Below, piece by piece: positions 15,695-22,430 of a stretch of DNA of 32,532 bases. How positions within the stretch are numbered: the stretch's first letter is position 1; the number at the start of each line of letters is the position of its first letter. Source of the DNA: an uncultured Bacteroides sp. (GTDB taxonomy: Bacteria; Bacteroidota; Bacteroidia; Bacteroidales; Bacteroidaceae). Under the pieces are notes generated by a model. The model was given only the letters and a program-made list of their open reading frames with translations, was not told the origin of the DNA and did not search any database. A program made the position numbers and the translations under genes. The DNA lies in assembly GCA_902492205.1 (NCBI GenBank), contig CABUKU010000034.1, forward strand, positions 1 through 32,532, written 5' to 3'.

Positions 15695-15735
15695 AATCGA
15701 CCGATTTACAGATAAAATCGGCTGTTTTGTCGATA
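15692..15735. repeat. Short repeats at 21-bp spacing behind the LytTR gene
   Basis: TAAAATCG occurs at 15692-15699 and 15713-15720, with a weaker TAACTTTT at 15734, 21 bp further. The first copy overlaps the stop codon and carries the dyad AAATCG-AC-CGATTT (15694-15707); the second lies in GATAAAA/TTTTGTC (15711-15731). They sit directly upstream of the promoter at 15739-15770. Confidence 0.45.
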
Positions 15736-15738
15736 ACT

Positions 15739-15770
15739 TTTGCTCAGATAAAATTTTATGACTATATTTG
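15739..15770 (+). promoter_or_regulatory. Bacteroides-type promoter
   Basis: TTTG (15739-15742), a 20-bp spacer and TATATTTG (15763-15770) match the consensus fully. The transcript would start near 15777, 350 bases before the next coding start, giving either a long structured leader or a separate small RNA. Confidence 0.65.
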
Positions 15771-15776
15771 TAACGT

Positions 15777-15905
15777 TAATTAAATGGTTCCCTTCATAAA
15801 GGAAAGAGTTGTGAAACTCGAGTTCAGAATAGTTTAGTTAAAGTCTAGTTTAGTTTTTGTGTTGTATTCCCCGTCGGGTAGAGACCTGAACGGGGAATAT
15901 TGTTT
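15777..15905 (+). ncRNA. Candidate structured small RNA or leader
   Basis: Behind a consensus promoter lie three successive hairpins: CCTT-CATA-AAGG (15791-15802), GAGTT-GTGA-AACTC (15806-15819) and a GC-rich stem ATTCCCCG/CGGGGAAT (15866-15873 with 15891-15898) followed by ATTGTTTT. No reasonable open frame is present. The T-tract is short, so termination may be partial. I do not recognise it as 6S, tmRNA, RNase P or SRP RNA or a known riboswitch. It could also simply be the end of the preceding operon. Confidence 0.4.
15866..15905 (+). terminator. Possible intrinsic terminator
   Basis: An 8-bp GC-rich stem (15866-15873 / 15891-15898), with an inner GGGT/ACCT helix, is followed by a weak T-run (15901-15906). 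It would end either the efflux-regulator operon or the candidate small RNA. Confidence 0.45.
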
Positions 15906-16041
15906 TCCGTACTTTCCCCACATAGTTGGGTAATAATTCCACAATAAATCCCACAGTTTACACACATTTCTACAATGGTACAGAGTGGCATGGCACACAT
16001 ATACCACTGATAATCAATATAATAATTATTTATTGCGGTTC

Positions 16042-16058
16042 TTGGCACGCGGTTTGGA
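16042..16058 (+). promoter_or_regulatory. Sigma-54-like -24/-12 promoter
   Basis: TTGGCACG-N4-TTGGA closely follows the sigma-54 consensus TGGCACG-N4-TTGCW. GG at 16044-16045 and the -12 pair at 16056-16057 have the required 10-bp gap; the one departure is GG instead of GC at -12. Transcription would start near 16069, 55 bases before the repetitive secreted protein. Upstream, AGTGG (15984-15988) and CCACT (16004-16008) form a dyad that could be an enhancer site. No sigma-54 activator gene is in the window. Confidence 0.5.
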
Positions 16059-16123
16059 TTTAATAGTTCAGAAGAGAAAATGAAATAAAATATCAGTAGT
16101 ATAACATTTAAAATTTTACGATT

Positions 16124-16627
16124 ATGAAAAAGTTAGTATTATCTATCGCAATGGTATTAGTAGCAGGTAGTTTTGCATTTGCACAGGAACCGGAAAAGAA
16201 AGATACAACCAAGCAGGAAAAACCGGAAGTTCCGGCAGAATTAATGTTTGCTTTGAACCAAGAGCCTGAAAAAAAGGATACAGTGAAGAAAGAAACTCCC
16301 GCTAATCCTCAGGAACTAATCCTTGCATTTGCACAGGAACCGGAAAAGAAGGATACAGTTAAAAAGGAAACTCCTACCGATCCTCAGGAATTGATGATTG
16401 CATTGGCACAGGAACCACAGAAAAAAGCTGAAGAACCTTCTGCTCCTGCCGACACTACCAAACAACAAAAGCCGGAACCTGCCAAAGTAATGTTTGCTAT
16501 GGCTCAGGAACCCGAAAAGAAACAAGAGCCCGCACAAAAGAAATGTGAGAAGAAAGACGAACCGGCTCAGAAACCTACACAAGAACCTAAGAAAGAGGAC
16601 AAACCAAATTCAACATACGTTGCTTAA
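16124..16627 (+). CDS. Repetitive Lys/Glu/Pro-rich secreted protein, unknown function
   Basis: A 167-residue protein with a clear signal peptide (MKKLVLSIAMVLVAGSFAFA, cleavage before QEPEKK). The mature part is almost only Glu, Lys, Pro, Gln, Asp, Thr and Ala, with repeat units of about 28 residues built on QEPEKKDTVKKETP. Each begins with a copy of the hydrophobic patch plus AxAQEP that also forms the signal peptidase site (FALNQEP, AFAQEP, ALAQEP, AMAQEP). It is probably disordered. One Cys occurs late (in KKCEKK). It does not resemble an enzyme or known domain to me. It follows the LytTR operon, has two candidate promoters and ends in a strong terminator. It may bind surface polymers or metal or act as an envelope spacer, but this is a guess. 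Confidence 0.8.
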   Translation: MKKLVLSIAMVLVAGSFAFAQEPEKKDTTKQEKPEVPAELMFALNQEPEKKDTVKKETPANPQELILAFAQEPEKKDTVKKETPTDPQELMIALAQEPQKKAEEPSAPADTTKQQKPEPAKVMFAMAQEPEKKQEPAQKKCEKKDEPAQKPTQEPKKEDKPNSTYVA

Positions 16628-16647
16628 ATAGTTTTATACCTAAATCT

Positions 16648-16686
16648 AAAAAGCCCTGGTAGCTAAAAAAGTTACCGGGGCTTTTC
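16648..16686. terminator. Bidirectional terminator
   Basis: A stem of about 13 bp (16648-16661 with 16673-16685, core AAAAGCCC/GGGGCTTTT with one G-T pair), flanked by A-run and T-run, between the convergent secreted-protein gene and pgl. It can end both. Confidence 0.75.
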
Positions 16687-16707
16687 TGTATCATATAACC
16701 AACTCGC

Positions 16708-17439
16708 TTACTTAAGGAAAGGAGACAAGAAAACAGAAGCCGAACGATCGAGGAAGAACTCTGTATTACGCGCATTCAAAGCTATATATCCTGCCGGAAT
16801 CTGCAAAGCCCTTTCTTTATTTTCAAAGATGTTTTTAATCACATTAGCCTTTTCCGGTCCTGTGACGAAGAACCACGTATTCTTTGCCTGCATAATAGCC
16901 GGTCCTGTCATTGCAATGCGCTTTTTCAGGTTATAAGGGTTAACGGTTACTACATATACTTTATCCGAATGCATCAAATCCATTCTATCCGGGAAAATAG
17001 ATGAAGTATGTCCGTCATCACCTATCCCCAGCAACACTAAATCAAAGATAGGAACATTGTTTTCCTCGGGCAACTTTGCCTTAACCATAGCAGAATAACG
17101 CTTGGCTTCTTCTTCGGCATTATCAGGTCCGATAATGGGATGAATGTTTTTCAAAGGCAGAGGAATGAAGTCAAACATAAAGCGCTTTGCCGTCCCATAA
17201 TTACTATCGGGACTGTCCGGCCACACACATCTTTCATCTACCCAATAAAACTGCAGCCTGTCCCAAGGAGTCTCATCTGCATAATCATTCGCCCATATAT
17301 CCATGGCAACCACCGGAGTAGTACCGCCTGATATGGCAATGTTAAACACCTTGTCTGTATCTTTTTTCAACTCCCCCAAGATAGCTTCAATAAGTTGGCG
17401 CGCAGTTTGGCAGGTGCTGTCGTAAGTGTTTGCTTTCAT
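16708..17439 (-). CDS. pgl: 6-phosphogluconolactonase
   Basis: A 243-residue DevB/SOL-type lactonase that hydrolyses 6-phosphogluconolactone to 6-phosphogluconate, the second step of the oxidative pentose phosphate pathway. Seen are the GGTTPV phosphate-binding loop, the YWVDERCV segment, the SNYG segment and the catalytic region LGIGDDGHTSSIFP. Length is normal. It is the last gene of the gnd-zwf-pgl operon, 36 bp after zwf, and ends against a bidirectional terminator. The gap with zwf contains ATTTGTTCA (17461-17469), matching half of the palindrome upstream of gnd. Confidence 0.96.
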   Translation of the reverse strand: MKANTYDSTCQTARQLIEAILGELKKDTDKVFNIAISGGTTPVVAMDIWANDYADETPWDRLQFYWVDERCVWPDSPDSNYGTAKRFMFDFIPLPLKNIHPIIGPDNAEEEAKRYSAMVKAKLPEENNVPIFDLVLLGIGDDGHTSSIFPDRMDLMHSDKVYVVTVNPYNLKKRIAMTGPAIMQAKNTWFFVTGPEKANVIKNIFENKERALQIPAGYIALNARNTEFFLDRSASVFLSPFLK

Positions 17440-17475
17440 AACTTGTTATATTAAAGTTTGATTTGTTCAATTCGT

Positions 17476-18999
17476 TTATAGTTCACAATACAAATTCGTA
17501 TTAATCAGATTCTTACAGGGATTTGTCCATTCCGCTCCGTGCTCTGTCATCATTGCTTCGCTTTCCAACGGTCCCCACGTTCCGGCAGGATAACCATAGA
17601 GCGGTGCATCTTCATGCTCTTTCCAGTAACGGAGTATCGGATCGAAAAACTTCCAGCTAGCCTCAACAGCATCACTTCTTGTAAACAGAGTAGGATCACC
17701 AAGCATACAATCTTCGATGAGCCTTGCATAAGCATCACCCGTAGGAAGTCCGCCCAATGCGGAATAACTGAAATCCATTGATACTTGCTTAATGTCAAAT
17801 CCCGAACCCGGAACTTTAAGTCCGAACTTAAGCACAACTCCTTCGTTTGGTTGAATACGGATTACCAACTTATTTGCCGTTGGGCAATGTCCGCTTTCAC
17901 AACTAAACATTTGATGAGGTGTTTCCTTAAAGTGAACCACAATTTCACTTACCTTCGTAGGCATTTGCTTTCCCGTGCGGATGTAGAACGGTACACCGTT
18001 CCAACGCCAGTTGCTTATACCCAATTTCATGGCTACATAAGTTTCGGTACGCGAATCGGGAGCTACGTTCTTCTCTTCCCGGTATCCTTTCTTGGTTCCC
18101 GAAGCAATGTATTGTCCGCGAACAATATGTTCTTCCATATCTTCCAAAGTAAGCGGAGTCAGTGATTGATATACTTTCAGCACCTCATTACGGAAACTAT
18201 CGGCATTAAATGTTACCGGAGGTTCCATTGCAGCAACAGCAAGTAACTGAATCAGGTGATTCTGAACCATGTCCCTCAATGTCCCTGCCGAGTCATAGAA
18301 CCCGCCACGGTCTTCTATACCTAAGTTTTCGACAGCGGTAATTTCTATATAATCAATGTAATTACGATTCCACAAGGGTTCAAAGATACAATTTGCAAAG
18401 CGAAGAGCAAGGATATTTTGCACAGTTTCTTTTCCTAAGAAATGATCTATACGGAATATCTGGTCTTCATTGAAAGCCGATTTATATATCTTGTTCAGTT
18501 TTTGTGCAGAATCCAGATCATAACCAAAAGGTTTTTCCACAATGATACGCTTCGTTCCCTCCGTTCCTTTATTCTTATTCAGCCCAACGCTTTTGAGGTA
18601 TTTAGGGATAACTCCATAAAGCGAAGGAGGTGTTGCAAGATAATAAAGATAGTTTTCGGGATTGCCTATTGCCTCATCGAGTTCATTCAGGCGCGGCTGC
18701 AAATGTTGGTAATCTTCCTCCACTGCCGGGTCCATTGTTTGATAATGCAAGAATTGAATAAACTTATCCAACAAGTTCTCATCCTGTTCTTCGGGAGTGA
18801 TAAACTTAGGAAGCTGCTCGCGCATTTTCTCCCTGTAAGATTCATCTGTGTAAGGCGTACGTCCTATTCCCAAAACAGCAAAAGCTTCGGGCAGGCGGTT
18901 ATTCTTAAATAACAGATAAAGGGAAGGCATCAACTTACGTTTGGTAAGGTCGCCCGATGCCCCGAATATAACCATTATCTGACTCTTTGGTTTCTTCAT
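17476..18999 (-). CDS. zwf: Glucose-6-phosphate 1-dehydrogenase
   Basis: A 507-residue enzyme oxidising glucose 6-phosphate to 6-phosphogluconolactone with NADP. It has the N-terminal nucleotide-binding motif GASGDLTKRK (13-22), the EKPFG segment (155-159) and the active-site signature RIDHFLGK (183-190) with its catalytic His. The ATG at 18999 is favoured over one at 19062, because the longer form would overlap gnd by 56 bases and add a non-conserved tail before MKKPKSQIMVIFGASGD. It starts 7 bp after the gnd stop and is followed by pgl. Confidence 0.96.
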   Translation of the reverse strand: MKKPKSQIMVIFGASGDLTKRKLMPSLYLLFKNNRLPEAFAVLGIGRTPYTDESYREKMREQLPKFITPEEQDENLLDKFIQFLHYQTMDPAVEEDYQHLQPRLNELDEAIGNPENYLYYLATPPSLYGVIPKYLKSVGLNKNKGTEGTKRIIVEKPFGYDLDSAQKLNKIYKSAFNEDQIFRIDHFLGKETVQNILALRFANCIFEPLWNRNYIDYIEITAVENLGIEDRGGFYDSAGTLRDMVQNHLIQLLAVAAMEPPVTFNADSFRNEVLKVYQSLTPLTLEDMEEHIVRGQYIASGTKKGYREEKNVAPDSRTETYVAMKLGISNWRWNGVPFYIRTGKQMPTKVSEIVVHFKETPHQMFSCESGHCPTANKLVIRIQPNEGVVLKFGLKVPGSGFDIKQVSMDFSYSALGGLPTGDAYARLIEDCMLGDPTLFTRSDAVEASWKFFDPILRYWKEHEDAPLYGYPAGTWGPLESEAMMTEHGAEWTNPCKNLINTNLYCEL

Positions 19000-19006
19000 A
19001 ATCACA

Positions 19007-20473
19007 CTATGCGTTATATGTTCCCGACTTTGTATCACCTCCATGTCCCGTCCAATTCTCATGGAAGAAATGACCTCTGCATTCGTCTACACGTTCGAAA
19101 GTATGCGCACCGAAATAGTCACGTTGTGCCTGGATTAGATTAGCGGGAAGTCTGTCTGTCGTTAATGAATAAAAATAGTTCAGTGCCGATGAGAAAGCAG
19201 GGACGGCAAGTTCTTCTTTCATTGCCTCGGCTACGAGTTTCTTCCATGAAGGAAGTGCGTATTTAATCTCGGCTTCAAAATAAGGAGCCAAAAGCAGGTT
19301 CGGTAACTTTTTGTCTTCTTCGAATGCTGCTGCAATATCATTGAGGAATATGGAACGGATTATACATCCTCCACGCCACAAACGGGCAATGGTAGCAAGA
19401 TTCAAATTCCAGTCATATACTTCAGAAGCCCGTTTCAAGACATCAAATCCCTGTGCATAAGATACAATCTTCGAAGCATAAAGAGTTTCACGCAAATCGG
19501 TCAACAGCAATTCCTTGTTATACACCGCCATGCAATCCTTTTTCGGATAATGGTGCGAAGCTTGTTCACGAAGTTCTTTCAGAGAAGAAATATTTCTTTC
19601 GAATACAGCCGTTGCAATCAGATTGAGCGGCATACCTAATTCGAGCGCATTGATAACAGACCATTTACCTGTTCCCTTTTGTCCGGCAGAATCCAGAATC
19701 TTATCAATGAGATATTCTCCGTGAGCATCCTTGTGGCGCATGATATGAGAAGTAATCTCAATCAGATAGCTTTTCAGCTTTCCTGTATTCCAGTTTTCAT
19801 AAATTCCTCCCATCTCATCATTGGACAGATGCAGCAGTTTACGCATCACAAAATAAGATTCGGAGATCAATTGCATATCACCATACTCTATGCCGTTATG
19901 TATCATCTTCACAAAGTGACCTGAACCACCCGGACCTACCCACTCGCAACAAGGAGCATCGTCTTCCGCCTTGGCAGCAATGCTTTGCAAAATAGGTTTC
20001 ACAACGGGCCATGCTTCAACAGAACCACCCGGCATAATAGAAGCACCGTTGAGCGCACCTTCTTCTCCACCGGAGACTCCTGCTCCTATGAAATAAAAAC
20101 CTTTGGATTCCACATACTTCACTCTGCGTGCAGTATCTTCAAAGTTTGAATTACCACCGTCAATCAAAATATCCCCCTTAGAAAGATAAGGAAGTAACTG
20201 TTCTATCAGTTCATCAACTGCGTTTCCTGCACGCACCATCATCATAATGACACGCGGTTGTTCAAGCGATTCTACGAAATCTTTTATATCGGAGTAGCCT
20301 TTAATGCCTGTATCTTTAGCCCTTCCATTAATGAAACGCTCCACTACTCCTTCTTCAACTCCTTTTACGGTACGATTATAAACTGAAACTTTCCAACCGT
20401 GATTGGCAAGATTCAATGCAAGGTTTTCCCCCATCACTGCCAATCCGATAAGTCCTACGTTTGATTTATCCAT
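19007..20473 (-). CDS. gnd: 6-phosphogluconate dehydrogenase, decarboxylating
   Basis: A 488-residue enzyme converting 6-phosphogluconate to ribulose 5-phosphate, CO2 and NADPH. N-terminal Rossmann motif GLIGLAVMGENLALN, the loop VYNRT, the substrate motif GAGVSGGEEGA (130-140), and catalytic Lys189 and Asn193 in HFVKMIHNGIEYGDMQ are all intact. Length is that of the long, all-helical dimeric form. It is the promoter-proximal gene of gnd-zwf-pgl, so the third enzyme of the pathway is encoded first. A perfect inverted repeat lies about 40 bp upstream. Confidence 0.97.
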   Translation of the reverse strand: MDKSNVGLIGLAVMGENLALNLANHGWKVSVYNRTVKGVEEGVVERFINGRAKDTGIKGYSDIKDFVESLEQPRVIMMMVRAGNAVDELIEQLLPYLSKGDILIDGGNSNFEDTARRVKYVESKGFYFIGAGVSGGEEGALNGASIMPGGSVEAWPVVKPILQSIAAKAEDDAPCCEWVGPGGSGHFVKMIHNGIEYGDMQLISESYFVMRKLLHLSNDEMGGIYENWNTGKLKSYLIEITSHIMRHKDAHGEYLIDKILDSAGQKGTGKWSVINALELGMPLNLIATAVFERNISSLKELREQASHHYPKKDCMAVYNKELLLTDLRETLYASKIVSYAQGFDVLKRASEVYDWNLNLATIARLWRGGCIIRSIFLNDIAAAFEEDKKLPNLLLAPYFEAEIKYALPSWKKLVAEAMKEELAVPAFSSALNYFYSLTTDRLPANLIQAQRDYFGAHTFERVDECRGHFFHENWTGHGGDTKSGTYNA

Positions 20474-20510
20474 GTTTGTTGCATATTTTAATCATTAAAC
20501 TTTTAAATAT

Positions 20511-20537
20511 TGAACAAATTAAATAGAAATTTGTTCA
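20511..20537. promoter_or_regulatory. Perfect inverted repeat upstream of gnd
   Basis: TGAACAAATT and AATTTGTTCA form a perfect 10-bp inverted repeat with a 7-bp spacer, 38-64 bp ahead of the gnd start. On the minus strand TTAATTTG, a weak -7 box, is part of it, so a bound dimer would block or aid transcription. A 9-bp half-copy occurs between zwf and pgl (17461-17469). Confidence 0.5.
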
Positions 20538-20594
20538 AGAAAGAATGTTTTTTTGATAGAATTTACCTATCGCCTCATAGAAAGATACAAATAC

Positions 20595-20626
20595 TTTCCA
20601 CCATTACCCATTTATCTGTATCTTTG
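20595..20626 (+). promoter_or_regulatory. Promoter of the GDP-fucose synthase gene
   Basis: TTTC (20595-20598), a 20-bp spacer and a perfect TATCTTTG (20619-20626). Transcription would start near 20632, about 30 bases before the ATG. Confidence 0.65.
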
Positions 20627-20661
20627 CGGCATATAAAAAATCAAATAATCAAATTAGCAAT

Positions 20662-21747
20662 ATGGAAAAAGATGCTAAAATATTTGTAGCAGGACACCGA
20701 GGTTTGGTAGGCTCCGCTATTCTTAAGAACCTTAAAGAGAAAGGTTACACAAACTTCATACTCCACACGCACAAAGAATTGGATTTATGCGACCAAACTG
20801 CCGTTGCCGAGTTCTTTCAGAAAGAAAAACCGGAATATGTATTCCTTGCCGCTGCATTTGTAGGTGGAATCATTGCGAATAGCATTTACCGTGCAGACTT
20901 TATCTACCGTAACCTTCAGATACAGAACAATGTAATCTATCAATCATACTTGAATGGGGTAAAAAAACTTTTATTTTTGGGAAGCACATGCATCTATCCC
21001 GGAAACGCTCCTCAGCCTATGAAAGAGGATTGTTTGCTCACTTCCGAACTTGAATATACCAACGAACCTTATGCCCTTGCCAAAATAGCAGGCTTAAAAA
21101 TGTGCGAAAGCTTTAACATCCAATACGGAACCAACTATATCGCAGTAATGCCGACTAACCTGTATGGACCGAACGATAATTTCGATTTGGAACGCAGCCA
21201 CGTATTGCCGGCATTAATCCGCAAAGCACATTTAGGCAAATGCCTGACGGAAAATAACTGGGAAGCCATACGTGAAGACTTCAACCGTTACCCGGTGGAA
21301 GGCGTTGACGGTAAAGCAAGTGAAACGGATATTCTGCAAAAGTTGAATAAATACGGAATCACACGTGAAGCAAACGGTAAAGTAAGTGTTGAAATATGGG
21401 GAACAGGTGCGCCACTCCGCGAATTCCTTTGGAGTGAAGACATGGCAGATGCCTGTGTCTTTGTTATGGAACATGTGAACTTTGAAGACTTGAAAGGAAA
21501 CAATCAGCAAGTACGTAACTGCCACATCAATATCGGTACGGGAAAAGAACTCAGCATCAAAGAACTTGCTTATCTCATCGCAGAAAAAACAGGTTTCAAG
21601 GGAGATATTGTGTTCAACACTTCCAAACCCGACGGAACTCTCCGCAAATTAACAGATCCGTCTAAACTACACTCACTCGGATGGACTCACAAAGTGGAAC
21701 TTGAAGACGGAGTAAAGCAAATGTATGACTGGTATTTAGGAAAGTAA
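20662..21747 (+). CDS. fcl: GDP-L-fucose synthase
   Basis: A 361-residue short-chain dehydrogenase/reductase-type enzyme that makes GDP-L-fucose from GDP-4-keto-6-deoxymannose by epimerisation and NADPH reduction. It has the GHRGLVGSAI dinucleotide motif (11-20), Ser108 in GSTCIYP, and the Tyr137/Lys141 pair in YALAK. Compared with the E. coli enzyme of 321 residues it carries about 40 extra, mainly around residues 205-240, which I believe is common in Bacteroides. GDP-mannose dehydratase (gmd), its usual partner, is not here. The gene stands alone between its own promoter and a strong terminator. Product would feed fucosylated capsule or glycoprotein. Confidence 0.95.
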   Translation: MEKDAKIFVAGHRGLVGSAILKNLKEKGYTNFILHTHKELDLCDQTAVAEFFQKEKPEYVFLAAAFVGGIIANSIYRADFIYRNLQIQNNVIYQSYLNGVKKLLFLGSTCIYPGNAPQPMKEDCLLTSELEYTNEPYALAKIAGLKMCESFNIQYGTNYIAVMPTNLYGPNDNFDLERSHVLPALIRKAHLGKCLTENNWEAIREDFNRYPVEGVDGKASETDILQKLNKYGITREANGKVSVEIWGTGAPLREFLWSEDMADACVFVMEHVNFEDLKGNNQQVRNCHINIGTGKELSIKELAYLIAEKTGFKGDIVFNTSKPDGTLRKLTDPSKLHSLGWTHKVELEDGVKQMYDWYLGK

Positions 21748-21791
21748 AAAAGTGTCCTTACGTTTCTTCCAAAACGTAAGGACACTTTTTT
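21746..21791. terminator. Bidirectional terminator
   Basis: A near-perfect stem of 19 bp (21746-21764 with 21772-21791, core GTGTCCTTACG) has a short loop and A/T runs on both sides. It overlaps the fcl stop codon and serves the convergent gene at 21804 too. Confidence 0.85.
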
Positions 21792-21803
21792 CAAACGACA
21801 CAC

Positions 21804-22259
21804 TCAAAACAAATGGCAATAATGCTTAAAACCCGGAGACTTATTTTCGGCCTCGTCAGCATACACAAGAAACTCTTCTATTTTATTGTTTTCCCTGAGA
21901 ACGGATAAAAGTAAACGGTAGGGCTCCATGTAATCACGATTGGTGTGACGGGCTGCCTCTTTTAAGAAACAAACTCCGTTTTCCATATCCCCCAGACAAT
22001 ACAGCGCCATGCCTTTTCCTTTCATGGCATAGACATCGTGAGGTTTCAACTGTAAAATACAATCATTTCTCATCAAACTCTCCAAATAATCACCCAACAT
22101 GAAACTCACTCTTTCTCCTATATATAATGCATCCAAATTCTCCGGATCTTCGGCTAAAAGTTCATTCACAACCTTATTTGCCGCCGATAAGTTATGCTCG
22201 TTCACATATCGATGAACGAGCTTAAGCATGTCACCGGAATCTTTTTCAGTTCTTTCCAT
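21804..22259 (-). CDS. Small TPR-like protein, unknown function
   Basis: A 151-residue soluble protein of helical pairs resembling about three tetratricopeptide repeats (DPENLDALYIGERVSFMLGDY; KPHDVYAMKGKGMALYCLGD; segments near 95-140). There is no signal peptide or membrane helix. The ATG at 22259 is taken; a TTG 36 bases upstream is less likely. TPR proteins act as protein-protein adaptors, but partner and role here are unknown. It is divergent from the wzi-like gene with about 170 bp between and converges on fcl. Confidence 0.75.
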   Translation of the reverse strand: MERTEKDSGDMLKLVHRYVNEHNLSAANKVVNELLAEDPENLDALYIGERVSFMLGDYLESLMRNDCILQLKPHDVYAMKGKGMALYCLGDMENGVCFLKEAARHTNRDYMEPYRLLLSVLRENNKIEEFLVYADEAENKSPGFKHYCHLF

Positions 22260-22397
22260 ACGATTTTCTCTTTTCAGTATATATTTTTCACACAATAAGT
22301 TTAACTATATCCTTAACAATAACAGCCTTGAAAGATATTTGTTTATTAGAATGGTATTAAAAAATCAGGAAATGGAAAAAGGGACGGAAAAAAGCAT

Positions 22398-22405
22398 TAA
22401 CTTTG
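22398..22405 (+). promoter_or_regulatory. -7 box upstream of the Wzi-like gene
   Basis: TAACTTTG matches TAnnTTTG, 25 bp before the ATG at 22431. No TTTG is visible at the right spacing, so the promoter may be weak or assisted. Confidence 0.45.
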
Positions 22406-22430
22406 TCCGCTCAATAACAAACAAATTATC

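Noticed and set aside
15845..16048. 67-codon minus-strand frame in the leader region
   Set aside because: Cys-rich, no start context, overlaps hairpins and the sigma-54-like promoter.
19000..19062. Longer N-terminus for glucose-6-phosphate dehydrogenase
   Set aside because: It would overlap gnd and adds residues before the conserved start; the ATG at 18999 fits the family.
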